From Azolla caroliniana (taxonomy: Eukaryota; Polypodiophyta), in assembly GCA_043228905.1 (NCBI GenBank), contig JBHGNT010000001.1:8494001-8558000 (forward strand): a DNA stretch of 64,000 bases. The letters are read 5' to 3'. The notes beneath the pieces were generated by a model that was not told where the DNA came from, did not search any database, and saw nothing but the letters and a program-made list of their open reading frames with translations. The position numbers were made by a program, and so were the translations under genes. Below are positions 49,607 through 61,466 of the stretch, piece by piece. Every line of letters starts with the position of its first letter. The first letter of the stretch is position 1.

Positions 49607-51321
49607 CCGGTTTGTTTGGATATTGACGATGGAAGTCTTCAAGAAGAGCACGAGCATTGGTCACATTCTATATTGGTTCCCAAGTATGCTCGCTGGGACT
49701 ATATCCTAGCTAATCGACTAAATAGTAAAGCTTGTTGCGAACAATCTTGGAATTCAGGATGGCGGCAACCTCGTACTTAGGTCCATCTTCAAGTTTGATC
49801 AGGGGTGGAGGTTGTTTAATACGACCTGGGATGGTGCTGTCTTGATAGGATTCGAGGAGGGAACTATGAAACAATCGATGTATCTGAAGTTGTGGAGGTA
49901 GATCGACACGAAAAGTGACATCATTAATTTTTCCGATAATACGGAAAGGACGTAATAGTCGATAATCCAACTTCTCGCATGGGCGAGTAGTCTTGATGTG
50001 TCGTGGTAGTAGCCACACCCAATCTCCAATGTTAAAATTGGATGGAAGCCGATGATGATCTGCGTAAACCTTGTGTGTTTGTTGAGCTTGTTGTAGGTGA
50101 GTAGATAAATCCGATTGTATCTTCCGTAACCACTCCAAACGATCCTCTACGCAAGGATTTGTGGGTAACTTTGGGGTTTCAAATACACACCACCGGGGGT
50201 GACAGCCCATATAAGAATAAAATGGTGTAACCTTTGTCGATGAGTGGACAGAGTTATTATATGCAAATTCGGCGAACTGGAGAATATCCGCCCAGTTACC
50301 TTGATGATAGATTAGAAAGCACCGAAGATACTGCTCTAGCGTTTGATTTGTGCGTTCTGTTTGGCCGTCTGTTTGTAGGTGGTAGCCGGAGGAGAGGTTA
50401 CACGTGACCTTGAGCATTTTAAAGAGGTGCTTCCAGAATTTCGAGACGAACTGGGATCCACGGTCGTTGATGATACTATCGGGAAGGCCATCATGCCGAC
50501 ATACTTCACGCATGACAGTTTTGGTAGTTTTCTCACTGGAGACTTCCTTAGTACATGGCAGGAAATGGGCCATCTTCGTATATCGATCTACTACTGTTAA
50601 GATCGCATCGAATCCCATAGAGACCTGAAGATCTGTGATGAAATCTACAGCAATGGATTGCCACGGCTTGCTTGGAATTGGTAATGATTCTAATAAACCA
50701 TATGGACGATGCCTTGGCATTTTTGCTTTGCAACATGTATCACAAGTCCAAACAAATTTTTTGACAAATTGTCGCATATGGGACCACCAGAATGATCGTT
50801 TTAGTACTACCAAAATTTCCTGGTTGTATATGTGTCATGACAGTTTTGGACTACTCAAAGGCGACAAGAACCATTAGGAACATACAAGAGTTTCTTAAAG
50901 AATAGTAATCCATCATGACATTCGAATTGTCGATAGACCGTACCAGGTTGTTGCGACTGTGAACAAGATGCTCGAGAGGGACCAATTTGTGCTAGAATGG
51001 CTTGGACGAAAGCATCTGTCTTCAAGTCCTCACGTATGGTATCGATAACGTGGGAATCCAAGGGCATACTGAAGACCTGTGTTGCTTGCAATCATACTGG
51101 TCCCAGGATTACTTGCTTTTGGTTATCAAAAGTTGGCTTGCCATGATGTGGTGCTAGATACAAGCATCGTGATAATGCATCTGCCTTCCCTTGTTGCTTC
51201 CTTGGACAATATGTAATTTTGAAGTCCAAACGAGTGAGGAATTGGGCCCACCGAGCTTGATGTCAATTTAACACACAAGCATTCTGAAAGTAGGCAAGGT
51301 TTATGTGATCACTCAATATGG
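49607..51321 (-). pseudogene. Chr2 integrase and chromodomain remnant
   Basis: The frame at 49710-50813 keeps the integrase from the W-W zinc-finger end through D,D-35-E (VDFITDLQVSMGFDAIL, NDRGSQFVSKFW, TDGQTERTNQTLE) into the chromodomain start. A TAG replaces the tryptophan of the Y-L-V-D-[W] block, cutting the chromodomain. Upstream (50855-51091) the pre-integrase region is in another frame. The last residues lie beyond R1 at 33865-33924. Confidence 0.8.
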
Positions 51322-52134
51322 TGTCATGAAGAATTCTGGCCAGAGGCGGAAATCGGGAAATATTGGCTATATCGGCGGGGTGCAGCATGTGCGCTCACCC
51401 TTGTACATTTAGTGTGAATAACGAGGGCGCCTTTATGGCGCCGAAGAGTAGTCTAGTCGGGACAGAGAATCCCATGTAAGTCGGGATTTATCCCACATTG
51501 TAACGCAACTCCCTCCTTGTTCTATAAAAGGAAGGGAGCGCTTCTTGTGAAGGGTTGCCCATTTTGTATTGGCAGGGTATACCGTTAGACGAAGAGACGT
51601 TCTCTCTTCCTCTTTCTCTCTTTCCTTTCTTGCTCTCCTCTGCTTCTTCTTCGTCGTTCTGCGCGTCGGGCACTGGCGTCTAGCGTTTCGGTTTTTTGCC
51701 TTGTACTTTATGCAAGCCCCGCTCGGCGCGACAAGCCCAAGAGCTCCCCGATCGGCGGCTTGGCAGTAGACAACAGTTGTATCCTATGCGACCTAGGCCC
51801 GGCTCGAAGTCGGTGTTGAATCTCGTTGTCTTGTAAATACATATACATTTGGTTGTGCATATTCGAGTCTCTGTTGGTGTGCATGTGTGTGTCTTTGTGT
51901 TTCTTTCTCGTTTCTGTACATAAGGCGTGAGCTGGGTCGGCGTACTGTGTGCGTGTGTGCGAGAGTCAATGTTGTGTGCTTGCTCTCTCTCTCTCTCCCT
52001 CCCTTTGGTTGCTTCCGGTGTGCTTCTGGGATTCCCCGGAAACGGTGAAGCACGACTTCCTATGCGTCGTTACTCCCTAGTCCAAGACCCCCGTGGTCCC
52101 GCCTTTCTCCACGCACGCGCGAAACTTTCCGACA
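51322..52134 (+). repeat. Solo LTR of R1 type inside Chr2 RNase H
   Basis: 813 bp, TGTCATGAAGAATTCTGG to CTTTCCGACA, with TATA box (TCTATAAAAGGAAGG, about 51521). Flanks ATGG (51318-51321) and ACGG (52135-52138) differ by one base. Chr2 RNase H coding sequence is contiguous across it when compared with Chr1. No internal R sequence remains. Confidence 0.8.
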
Positions 52135-53500
52135 ACGGTGACTTGATGAGAAGATCCCTCTAGAAAATTCCTCCATTGTGTAAAAGAGTCCACTATTGCT
52201 AATAGCTCCTTATCATGAATTTCATAGTTGATTTTGGTGGCGTCAAACTTGCGTGAGTGGAAAGCCACAGGATGGAGCTTTTCATCATCGCCTTGTTGTG
52301 ACAGAATGCTACCCAATGCGAAATCTGACGCATCTGCTTCTATGATGAATGGTTTTTCCAGATCAACATGAGCCGGAATAGGAGCTGATGTAAATGCCTT
52401 CTTAAGATTCTCAAAAGCCATGTCCGCTTCTTCAGACCAAACGAACGATTGTCCCTTCCTGGTGAGCTATGTGAGAGGCAAAACAAGCTTTGAGTAATCC
52501 TGTATAAACTTGCGGTAGAAATTAGCAAAGCCTAAAAAGCCTTGCACATCTCGCAACAAACGCGGAGACTGCCACTCTACCACCGTTTTGACCTTAGTTG
52601 GATCCATGGAGATGCCTTCCGAGGAAATGACATAGCCCAAAAATTCTACCTGGTTGCACTCGAAACTACATTTTTCCAGCTTTGCATAAAGACCATGTTC
52701 TCGAAGTCGTTTTAGTACTAATTGTACATGAGAATCATGCTCTTCTTGGGTCTTCGAATAAACCAGTAGATCATCCAAATAGATGATCAAATAAACATCC
52801 AAGAGATCTCGGAATATATCATTTGCCATGTGCTAGAAGACTGTTGGTGCAGTAGTGAGGCCGAATGGCATGACCGTATACTCGAAGTGCCCATATTTGG
52901 TGCGAAATGTAGTCTTCCATTCATCTCCTGGTCAAATCCGTATGAGGTTATATGCTCCTCGTAAGTCGATCTTTGTGAAGAACCTTGCACCATTGATCCG
53001 TTCTAAAAGACTTCAAATAAGGGGAAGTGCGTACCTATTCCTGATGGTGACCTTATTCAAGCCACGATAATCTACAATGAGACAAAGTGATCCATCCTTT
53101 TTCTTGACGAAGAAAATGGGTGCGCCGGTTGGAGATTTCGAATGTCGAATGAAACCATTTGCCAAATTCTCCTCTATATAGGCTCGTAGGACTTCTAGCT
53201 CGGTTGGTGACAAATTGTAGATTGATCCCCACGGTGGCTCTTTTCCCAGTTGTAAATTGATGGGACAATCATACGGTCGATGGTGAGGAAGAGTATTGGC
53301 TTGTACTTTATCAAACACATCGGCATAATGAAGATAATTCTCTGGAAGTTGAATGTTGGACTCCTCTTTAGTGGTGTTGGAGGGTTTTACTAATACTGCG
53401 AAGAGAAACATTTCTTCCTTACATCCTTCCTCACACAACTGATGTAGCGAAATGGTTGCAACCTTATGAGTAGATCCTCAGGTTTGTCAATACCGGATTT
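52135..53500 (-). pseudogene. Chr2 RT and RNase H remnant
   Basis: RNase H start (FIIEADASDFALGSILSQQGDDEKL), RT with YLDD in a 120-codon frame (52467-52829), and the RT entry and protease linker (53013-53438: [33 protein letters not shown]). At least three frame changes between them. The protease itself is largely deleted (53500-53650). Confidence 0.75.
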
Positions 53501-53649
53501 CCCTTGTTCTCCAATCTATGTCTGGGTTATGTTGAGACATGTACTAGAGAGGTACTTTTAGTACTAACTATTACTTGGGATAAGAACACATTGCTAACTT
53601 GCTTAGAGGGAATGTAACCACTAATGGGTTGCACAGATCTAGGGTTGTC

Positions 53650-54790
53650 CAACCAAACGGCTCCTATTTTGGCTGGACATCAAATTTGTTCGATAGATTT
53701 GGGCTATTAGTACTATTAGGACTATCAGATATTCCTATTGAAATAGACTCGGATTTAGTACAATTAGAACTAGCAACTATTTGGTTCACCTGTCTTCTAG
53801 GCCTATGGTAACAGTTCATTGCAATATGCCCTGGTCCACCGCAATAAAGACATAGTTGATATGCTCGGCGTCGCTGCTTTTCTTCTTCCGATAGTGGTCC
53901 GCAACGACGTGTAGTGTCAATTTTCATCGAAGCTGGAGTATTCACTAGAGAGAGACATTATATTACTCCCTTGGAAAAGGTTTTGCTACCACTGAGGCGT
54001 AGGTGGGCTCTGATCTTGCCCTTGGCTTCTAGAACTGACGTTCCGAACGTCGTTCGAAAAGACGGTTGTCGCATTCACCACGCGACTAATTGCTTTTGTC
54101 AATGACTTTGGTTCTTTGGGGAAGGTCAAGAGTAAATCCTTGACATCGTTACGTACACCATAACGAAATTGCTCCATAAGTGCTTGGTCATCCCAGGGGA
54201 TATCAGAGGCGAGTAGGCGGAAATTTGCAGCGTATGCGGAGGCTGGACGATCACCTTGACGTAATTGTCGGATTTTGTTGATTGTTGTGCTTATGCTATC
54301 AGTATCTCCAAAACAGGCTTTAAATTCACTTAAAAACTCTTCAAAATTGTTTAGTATAGGAGATTCATTTTCTAACAACGGAGCGAAGCATGCCAAAGTT
54401 GAGCCAGTTAACAACGTGCCTACCCACTCGTGATGCATCGGTGGGATATCGGGAAGGATGCATTTGAATGACTAATCGTACCTGATTAAGGAATCCTCTA
54501 AACTGTGATCACTTTCCATCGAATTTCATGAGAAGGCCGATCTTGGGTTCTTTATAAACCCCTTGCGTACTGGATCCTTGTTGCTGCATCGCGATTATGG
54601 TCGCTTCGAGTTGTTGCACGCGTAACGCTAGTTCCCCATCTTGTTGTTGCGTCTACTATTTCTCTAAGGAGATTTGTTGAAGCTCCCCCAACAGTCGTTG
54701 ATTTTCTTGTTCCAATGCAAGAAACTTCTCTTTCAAGCATTGCAACTCCAAAAAAACGGATTGATATACTTGAGCGCTAACAGTGGCCAT
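53650..54790 (-). pseudogene. Chr2 gag remnant
   Basis: Zinc knuckle C-L-Y-C-G-G-P-G-H-I-A-M-N-C in the frame 53664-53945; capsid-like core in 53986-54438 (VGTLLTGSTLACFAPLLENESPIL, FRYGVRNDVKDLLLTFPKE); coiled-coil start at about 54660-54790 (FLELQCLKEKFLALEQENQRLL). The frames are offset by indels. Confidence 0.75.
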
Positions 54791-54885
54791 AGTATGAGAG
54801 AAAGAGGAATAAGAGATTAGTATGAAGGGAGGGAGAAGTAAGAAGATAAAGGAAGAGAAGGAAGGAGACAAAATTGGTTCAAACT

Positions 54886-55316
54886 GTCAGGAACAGTACT
54901 AAGAGAGAGAAGTATTGTCAGGAATAGTACTAAGACAGAAAGAATTAGTACTAAAAGATGAGGATTAGTACTAAGGGATATGTAGAACTCTCGAGAGAAG
55001 GAAAGAGTGAGAGAGAGAGAGAATGATGATAACAAAAGATATATATTATGTTAAGAGAATATACAATAGTAGCTAGGAGGCTTAAGACTGGCGTTTAACC
55101 GATTTGGTTTGAAATAATGCCTTGTGCCTCCTTTTATAGTGTTCTCAAGAGTATTCCTAAATTTTCTAGAATGTTCCAGAGAAATCTAGAATATACATCA
55201 ATTTTCTATAGTAAAATTTAAATGAAAATAATATTTTTCAATTACAACATATGGTCTAATGGTCAAGAGCTCGACCTATGTAACATAAGGTCATGGGTTC
55301 GAGTCTTGCCATATCG
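54886..55316 (-). repeat. 5' LTR of Chr2
   Basis: 431 bp; plus-strand start TGTCAGGAACAGTACTAAG, repeated in part 30 bp further on (54916), end TTGCCATATCG. tRNA-like segment 55248-55316, in which ATATGGT and GCCATAT could pair as a 7-bp stem. Confidence 0.75.
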
Positions 55317-55382
55317 TAAATACAAAATGTTAATAGTAACTTTTCTAATATTCACCAACATGTAACCAATGAAGTTTTTCAG

Positions 55383-55565
55383 GGACAGGGGGAGACGATA
55401 AATGTGGACACACCTGCACCACTTGGCCTCTTCCTTGATGAAGCAAAAAACCAACGAAGAACTAAACGCCCTCAGATGCCGAGTTTCAAAGCAACTCAGC
55501 GTGGTTTAGACGCAATTAAGAAAATAAAAGAATGTGAGCTACATCACCTAGAAGCCATGGTTATG
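55383..55565 (+). other. Exon-like coding fragment of an unidentified host gene
   Basis: 183 bp (61 codons, phase 0 at both ends, no stop) preceded by a good acceptor (pyrimidine-rich TTTTTCAG) and followed by a good donor (GTACGT). The product contains TPAPLGLFLDEA, then a lysine/arginine-rich stretch and GLDAIKKIKECELHHLEAM. The APxLGLxLDE pattern recalls the C-terminal part of eukaryotic tRNA pseudouridine synthase PUS1, but the rest does not obviously fit, so identity is open. It sits between Chr2 and Chr3. The flanks 55317-55382 and 55566-55690 look intronic (AT-rich). Confidence 0.35.
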
Positions 55566-55699
55566 GTACGTTCTACATTGGGACCACGGGTTACACCCAC
55601 ATCGAAACCCTTTGACCTCTCACTTCTTTTCGAGAGACTTAGATGGAAATGAAATTAGGCCTAGTACAAAGTCATTTCCTTTACAGAATATCTTACACC

Positions 55700-56510
55700 A
55701 TAGCACATTTCCCACTGATGCATCACGACTGGGACTAGTAGGCACGCTACTTAGCGGCACATCTTGGCATGGTTCGCCCCTTTGTTAGAAAAAGGCTCTC
55801 CATTGTTAAATAACTTTTAAGAGTTTATTAGCAAGTTTAAACCATGTTTTGGAGATACTGATAGCGTTAGGATGGCAATAAACAAAATCTGAAGACTGCA
55901 TCAAAGTGATCGGACGGCCTCAACTTATGTCGCGGATTTCCGTCTTCTCACCACCGATATTCCTTGGGATGACCAAGCATTGATGGAGCAATTTCACTAT
56001 GGCCTACGTAATGATATCAAGGATTTACTCTTGACTTTCCCTAAAGAACCAAAGTCGCTCACAAAAGTAATCAGTCGAATGGTACGATGCAATAACCGCC
56101 TTTTCGAACGACGTTCGGAACGTCAATTCCAGATGCCAAGGACAAGATCAGAGCCCACCTATGCCTCAGTTGTAGCAAAACCTTTTCCAAGAGAGTCATA
56201 TAATGCGTCTCTAGGAAATATTCCAACTCCGATGGAAATCGTCACCACACGACATCGCGGACCATTATAGGAAGAGGAAAAGCAATGACGTCGAGCAAAT
56301 CAACTATGTCTTTATTGTGGTGGACCGAGGCATATTGAAGTGAATTGTGCTCATAGGCCAAGAAGACAGGTAAATCAAATAGTCGCTAGTACTAATAGTA
56401 CTAAACTTGAGTCTATTTCATTAGGAGTGTCAGATAGTCCTAATAGCCCAAGCCTATCAAACAAATTCAAAGTCCTTCGTCAATTAGAAGAAGAGTTAAA
56501 CGACTAAGTC
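55700..56510 (+). pseudogene. Chr3 gag remnant
   Basis: Capsid core in two frames, FHYGLRNDIKDLLLTFPKE then MVRCNNRLFERRSERQ (55980-56270), a TAG after RHRGPL, then a knuckle C-L-Y-C-G-G-P-R-H-I-E-V-N-C (glycine before histidine changed to arginine). Ends E-E-L-N-D with stop TAA right after the conserved heptamer GTTAAAC (56495-56501). Confidence 0.75.
56495..56501 (+). promoter_or_regulatory. Frameshift heptamer conserved in Chr3
   Basis: GTTAAAC in the same codon register as in Chr1 (GAG TTA AAC GAC TAA). The -1 frame after it is open into protease. Confidence 0.55.
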
Positions 56511-59143
56511 CATCCAAAATAGGAGCCATTTGGTTGGACAGTCCTAGATCTGTGCAACCCATTAGTGGTTTTAACCTCTCAAAGCAAGTTAGCAATATCT
56601 TCCTAGCTCAAGTAACAATTAATACTAAAAGTAATCCTCCAGTACATGTCTTAGCACTCCTAGATTCTGGAGCCAATTCTTGCTTCATGGATAAGAATTT
56701 TGCCCAAGCTGATCAGATATAGCTAAGAAAACTCCCTTGCCCAGCTTCTGTAGTAGTCATTGATGGTCGCCCCATTGCTTCCGGAAATATCGTAGAAGAG
56801 TCAAAGCCGATTAATGTTGTCCTAAATAATTTGGCATGTTTAGTATCATTTAATATAATTAGTATTCCAGCGCATCCAATTGTTTTAGGGTTACCATGGT
56901 TCAAATTACACAATCCAGACGTAGATTGGAGAACAAGAGAAATCGGGTATCGACAACCTCAAGGATCTACCCATAAGATTTCAACGATTTCACTACATCA
57001 ATTGCATGAAGAAGGACGCAAGGAAGCAATGTTTGTATTTGCAGTATCAGTGAAACCTTCCAACACCACTAAGGAGTCAACAATTCAACTTCCAAAGAAG
57101 TATCATCATTACGCCGACGTTTTTGATAAGGTAAAAGCTAGTACTCTTCCTCATCATCGATCGTCTGATTGTTCCATTGACTTACAACCCAGAAAAGAGC
57201 CACTGAGGGAACCGATCTACAACTTGTCACCACTTGAGCTTGAAGTTCTTCGAGCCTACATAGAGGAAAACTTGGGAAACGGGTTCATTCGACATTCAAA
57301 ATCTCCTGTCGGCTCGGCGCACCTATTTTCTTTGTCAAGAAAAAAGATGGATCACTTCGTCTAGTCTTGGATTACCATGGCTTGAATAAGGTCACAATCA
57401 GGAATAGGTATGCACTGCCCTTGATCTCGAATCTTTTAGAAATAATTAATGGCGCAAGTTTTTTACAAAAATCGACTTACGAGGAGCATATAACCTCGTA
57501 CGGATTCGACTGGGAGACAAATGGAAGACAGCTTTCCGCACCCGATATGGGAACTTTGAGCATACGGTTATGCTAGTCGGCCTCACCAATGCGCTAGCGG
57601 TTTTCCAGCACATGGAAAATGATATATTCTAAGATCTTTTGGAGATATGTTTGATCATCTACTTGGATGATCTGGTAGTTTATTCAAAAACACAAGAGGA
57701 GCATGATTCTTATGTACTATTAGTACTAAGACGACTATGAGAACATGGTCTTTATGCAAAGCTAGAAAAGTGTAGCTTTCACTGTAATCAGGAGGAATTT
57801 CTAGGCTATGTCATCTCATCGGAAGGCATCTCTATGGATCCACCTAAAGTCCAAACTGTGTTGGAGTGGCAGACTTCACGTTCATTGTAATGTGCAATGC
57901 TTTTTAGGATTTGCAAACGTCTATCGCAAGTTTATACAAGACTACTCAAAGCTTATTTTGCCGCTCACACAACTTACAAAGAAGGGGCAATTGTTTGTTT
58001 GGACTAAGGAAGCGAACACGGTTTTTGAGGGTCTCAACAAAGCATTTACATCAGCTCTTGTTTTAGCTCATGTTGATCCACCAAAACCATTTATCATTGA
58101 ATCAGATGCGTCTGATTTCGCCCTCAGTAGTATTTTGTCAACAAGGTGATGATGAGAAGCTACATCCCTTGGTTTTCCACTCGCGCAAATTTGACACCGC
58201 CGAAATCAACTACGAGATACATGACAAGGAACTCCTCATCAAGTCACTGTATTCAGTTATCACAAGAATCTTGCCTACTTCCAGAATGCTCGCGTATTAA
58301 ATAAACGACAAGCTTAGTGGGCCCAATTCGTCACTCGTTTTGACTTCAAGATTACATATCGTCCGGGCAAGCAACTGGGAAAGGCGGATGCATGATCACG
58401 ATGCTCGTATCTAGCTCCCCGTCCTAGTGATCCGGCCTTCGACAATCAAAAGCAAGTAATCATAGGTGTGGCACGACTTCAAGCAACGTGGGTCTTTGAC
58501 ACTCCATTGGATTCCCGCATTATCGATACCATATGTGAAGATTTGAAGACGGATGTTTTTGCCCAAGCTATTCTAGATCAAATCAAACCTTCTCGGGCAT
58601 CTTGTTCACGATCACAACAACCAAGTATAGATTACCAGCAATTCGAATGTCATAATGGATTACTCTTCTTTAAGAAACTTTTGTATGTTCCCAATGGTTC
58701 TTGTCGCCTTCAAATAGTACAAAATTGTCATGACACATACATAACTGGATATTTTGGTGTTACTAAAACATTGGATTTAGTACAACGATCATTTTGGTGG
58801 CCTCATATGCGAAGATTTGTCGAAGACTATGTTCGGACATGTGATACATGTTGTCGCGCGAAGATGCAGCAACATCATCCATATGGTTTGTTGGAGCCAT
58901 TACTGATCCCTAGCAAACCATGGCAATCTATTTCTCTCGATTTTATCACAGATCTTCCAGAGTCAAGGGGCTTCAATGCAATCTTAACAGTGGTAGATCA
59001 ATATACTAAGATGGCACATTTCGTGCCCTGTACTAAAGAAGAAACCATTGGAATTGTTATGCGTGAAGTATTTCGGCATAATGGTCTTCCCGACAGTATC
59101 ATCAGTGATTGTGAACCACAATTCATCTCTAAATTTTGGAAAC
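56511..59143 (+). pseudogene. Chr3 pol remnant
   Basis: Protease LLDSGANSCFMDKNF intact (56534-56722, then TAG). RT linker to KKKMDHFV in 56831-57364, RT entry in 57367-57576, YLDD near 57660, RNase H in 57808-58300, integrase in 58468-59148 (HDTYITGYFG, CDTCCRAK, LDFITDLPESRGFNAIL, second Asp region SDCEPQF with altered R-G). The integrase glutamate region is lost beyond the A1 junction. Confidence 0.75.
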
Positions 59144-59755
59144 TGTAAGGAATAGACGCTTCTATTCACCTTCACCGCTCGGCCACAACCGAGTAAGCGC
59201 GAATCAATGGAGCAGAAAATAGGAACCACACGGAGAAACAAAACGCGAGCACACAGGGATTAACGTGGAAAACCCTAGACGGGAAAAACCACGGGAGTAC
59301 AAGACTCCAAACCAACACTATACAGAGAAGTATACAATGGCGAGCTGCAAGGCGACGACCTTGAGCTCGCTGTCCTCGCCACAGGCGGCGGAAATACACA
59401 GAGGCGTCTACCTCTTCCTCTCTCGCGCTCTATCTCTCTCTCTCTCTCTCACGGCTGCTCTCTCTTCACTCCTCTTGAGTGGAAAAACAGAAAAATGAGT
59501 AGCAACAGCAAAACTGTTTGCCCTAAGTCATATTTATACTTATATGACTTTGGGCTATTTACAACTATAGCCTCAGGGGCCCATAGCGAACATATTCACG
59601 GATATGTCCCTGCATCCGGATCGCTCTCCGGGTACATTCGTCATCCGGCACCGAAGCCGGGGTCTTCGTCATCCGGATCCGAAACCGAAACCGGGCTCGT
59701 CGGCATTCATCTCCGACATCCGACCATCCCATCCGAAGGGACCGTAATCCCAACA
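59144..59755 (-). repeat. 3' LTR of A1
   Basis: 612 bp; on the minus strand TGTTGGGATTACGG to CTATTCCTTACA. Dyad GGGCTAT...ATAGCC at 59552-59572 and TATA (TATAAATA on minus, 59531-59538). Preceded on the minus strand by the tract AAGTGAAGGGGGAGTT. Confidence 0.9.
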
Positions 59756-59765
59756 AACTCCCCCT

Positions 59766-61466
59766 TCACTTCGGCATGGGATGTCTCTCCAATCCGATCC
59801 TCTTCCGGCATGCTTCCAGTTTGTCGGGTGTGAGGACCTTGGTCAGCATATCCGACCCGTTCTCGTCCGTGTGGATCTTTGTCAGCACGAACTCCTTGTC
59901 TTCTATCCTTTCCCGGATCCAGTGATATCTTCGCTGGATGTGCTTCGTCCGGGAGTGATAGGCCGCGTTCTTCGCAAGGTGGATTGCACTCTGACTGTCG
60001 CAGTAGAGTCGGTACTCCTCCTGCCGGATACCGAGCTCTCTAATGAAGTCCTTCATCCATATTATTTCCTTGCTGGCTTCAACAGCCGCCATGTACTCCG
60101 CCTCCGTGGTTGACAACGCAACCGTCTTCTGCAGCCTCGACTGCCACGAAACAGCTCCCCCTGCATACGTCATCACATACCCTGATGTGGACCGGCTGGT
60201 ATCTGCATCAGCCGACATATCCGAATCGGTAAAGCCATCGAGTTCGGGCATTCCGGAGCCGAATCGGAGGCACACGTTTGCCGTGCCCTTCAGGTATCGA
60301 AGTATCCACTTGACCGCGTTCCAGTGCTCTTTGCCGGGATTGCTCATGTACCGACTTACCGCTCCGACTGCATATCCGATGTCCGGTCTCGTACACACCA
60401 TGGCGTACATCAAGCTCCCGACGGCTGAGGCATACGGCACTTTCATCATATCCTCCTTTTCAGCCTTTGTCTTGGGACTTTGCTTGCTGGACAGCTTGCA
60501 GTTTGCCGGGAGGGTCGATCCGACCGGTCTTGCTTCCGACATGTTGAACCGTTTAAGCACCTTTGTCACGTACTTCTCCTGTGACAGCCACAACTGCTTC
60601 TTCTTCCGGTCCCGGATGATGTGCATCCCTAGTATTTGCCTCGCCGGACCCAGGTCCTTCATTGAGAAGGTTCGGTGAAGGGCCTTCTTCAGCATCCGTA
60701 TCTTGACCTGGTCCCGTCCGACGATCAACATGTCGTCCACGTACAGGAGGAGTATTAGAGAGTCTTCTCCTTCAAACTTCTTCACAAACACGCAGTGGTC
60801 GGACTGCGTTTTGAGGTACCCTTCGTCGGTCATGAAGGAGTCGAACTTCCGGTACCATTGCCGGGGAGCCTGCTTCAGTCCGTAAAGGCTCTTCTTCAAC
60901 CGGCATACCAGGTGCTCCTTCCCTTTCTTCTCGAATCCTTCCGGTTGCTGCATGTAGATCTCTTCATCGAGGTCACCGTGAAGGAATGCCGTCTTCACGT
61001 CCATCTGTTCTACCTCGAGGTCCATGCTTGCCGCTATGCTCAGCACCGTCCGGATGGAGGTCATCTTCACTACCGGGGCAAATATCTCGTCGAAGTCGAC
61101 GCCCTTCTTCTGCTGAAACCCCTTCACCACGATCCTGGCTTTGTATCTCGGGGGGTTTCCGGCATCTCCCGGTTTCAGCTTGAACACCCACTTGTTTCGA
61201 AGTGCCCGCTTTCCTTTCGGCAACTCCACAAGTTCATATGTGTGGTTCTCATGCAGGGAATCCATCTCGTCCTGCATGGCACTCAACCACCTGCGGCTCT
61301 GGGTGTCGTGCTTTGCTTCTTCAAAGCTCTCCGGCTCCCCCTCGTCGGTTAGCAGCACGTGCTCTGGTTCCGGAAATCTCCGGGGGGCCCTTCTCTCTCT
61401 TAGAGGATATCTCCGTTCCGGAGCTTCGGTAACCGGTTCCTCCGATTCTTCTTCATCCGAATCCAT
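59766..61466 (-). CDS. A1 copia reverse transcriptase and RNase H
   Basis: 566 codons. The acidic linker (MDSDEEESEEPVTEAPERRYPLRERR) precedes RT (NKWVFKLK, YKARIVVKGFQQKKGVDFDEIFAPV, MDVKTAFLHGDLDEEIYM, SLYGLKQAPRQWY, catalytic LLLYVDDMLIVG). RNase H follows (STSGYVMTYAGGAVSW, LSTTEAEYMA, CDSQSAIHLAKN, RTKHIQRRYHWIRE, HTDENGSDMLTK). It is the 3' half of a single gag-pol polyprotein; its apparent ATG lies inside the linker, and a single small indel near 61470-61490 probably separates it from the upstream half. Uses no separate promoter. Confidence 0.9.
   Translation of the reverse strand: MDSDEEESEEPVTEAPERRYPLRERRAPRRFPEPEHVLLTDEGEPESFEEAKHDTQSRRWLSAMQDEMDSLHENHTYELVELPKGKRALRNKWVFKLKPGDAGNPPRYKARIVVKGFQQKKGVDFDEIFAPVVKMTSIRTVLSIAASMDLEVEQMDVKTAFLHGDLDEEIYMQQPEGFEKKGKEHLVCRLKKSLYGLKQAPRQWYRKFDSFMTDEGYLKTQSDHCVFVKKFEGEDSLILLLYVDDMLIVGRDQVKIRMLKKALHRTFSMKDLGPARQILGMHIIRDRKKKQLWLSQEKYVTKVLKRFNMSEARPVGSTLPANCKLSSKQSPKTKAEKEDMMKVPYASAVGSLMYAMVCTRPDIGYAVGAVSRYMSNPGKEHWNAVKWILRYLKGTANVCLRFGSGMPELDGFTDSDMSADADTSRSTSGYVMTYAGGAVSWQSRLQKTVALSTTEAEYMAAVEASKEIIWMKDFIRELGIRQEEYRLYCDSQSAIHLAKNAAYHSRTKHIQRRYHWIRERIEDKEFVLTKIHTDENGSDMLTKVLTPDKLEACRKRIGLERHPMPK

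Larger units (their letters stand above)
33401..55316 (-). mobile_element. Chromovirus Chr2, old copy split by R1 and a solo LTR
   Basis: 3' LTR 33401-33864, last pol codons 33865-33924, then R1 (33925-49606), then the rest of pol (49607-53500, itself cut by an R1-type solo LTR at 51322-52134), gag (53650-54790) and 5' LTR 54886-55316. The two parts of the pol C-terminus fit together across R1 when compared with Chr1. Many stops and indels. Outer flanks CCATT and TAAAT do not match and the DNA on the two sides is unrelated, so one side may have been rearranged. Confidence 0.75.
55691..59143 (+). mobile_element. Chromovirus Chr3, truncated at both ends
   Basis: Plus-strand copy of the Chr1 family. 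Starts inside gag (H-F-P-T-D-A-S-R-L-G-L-V-G) without LTR or leader and stops in the integrase where copia A1 is inserted (59143/59144). Frames are shifted many times. Confidence 0.8.

Noticed and set aside
55383-55565. Firm assignment of the exon-like segment to PUS1
   Set aside because: Only one short motif fits; the remaining residues do not obviously match.
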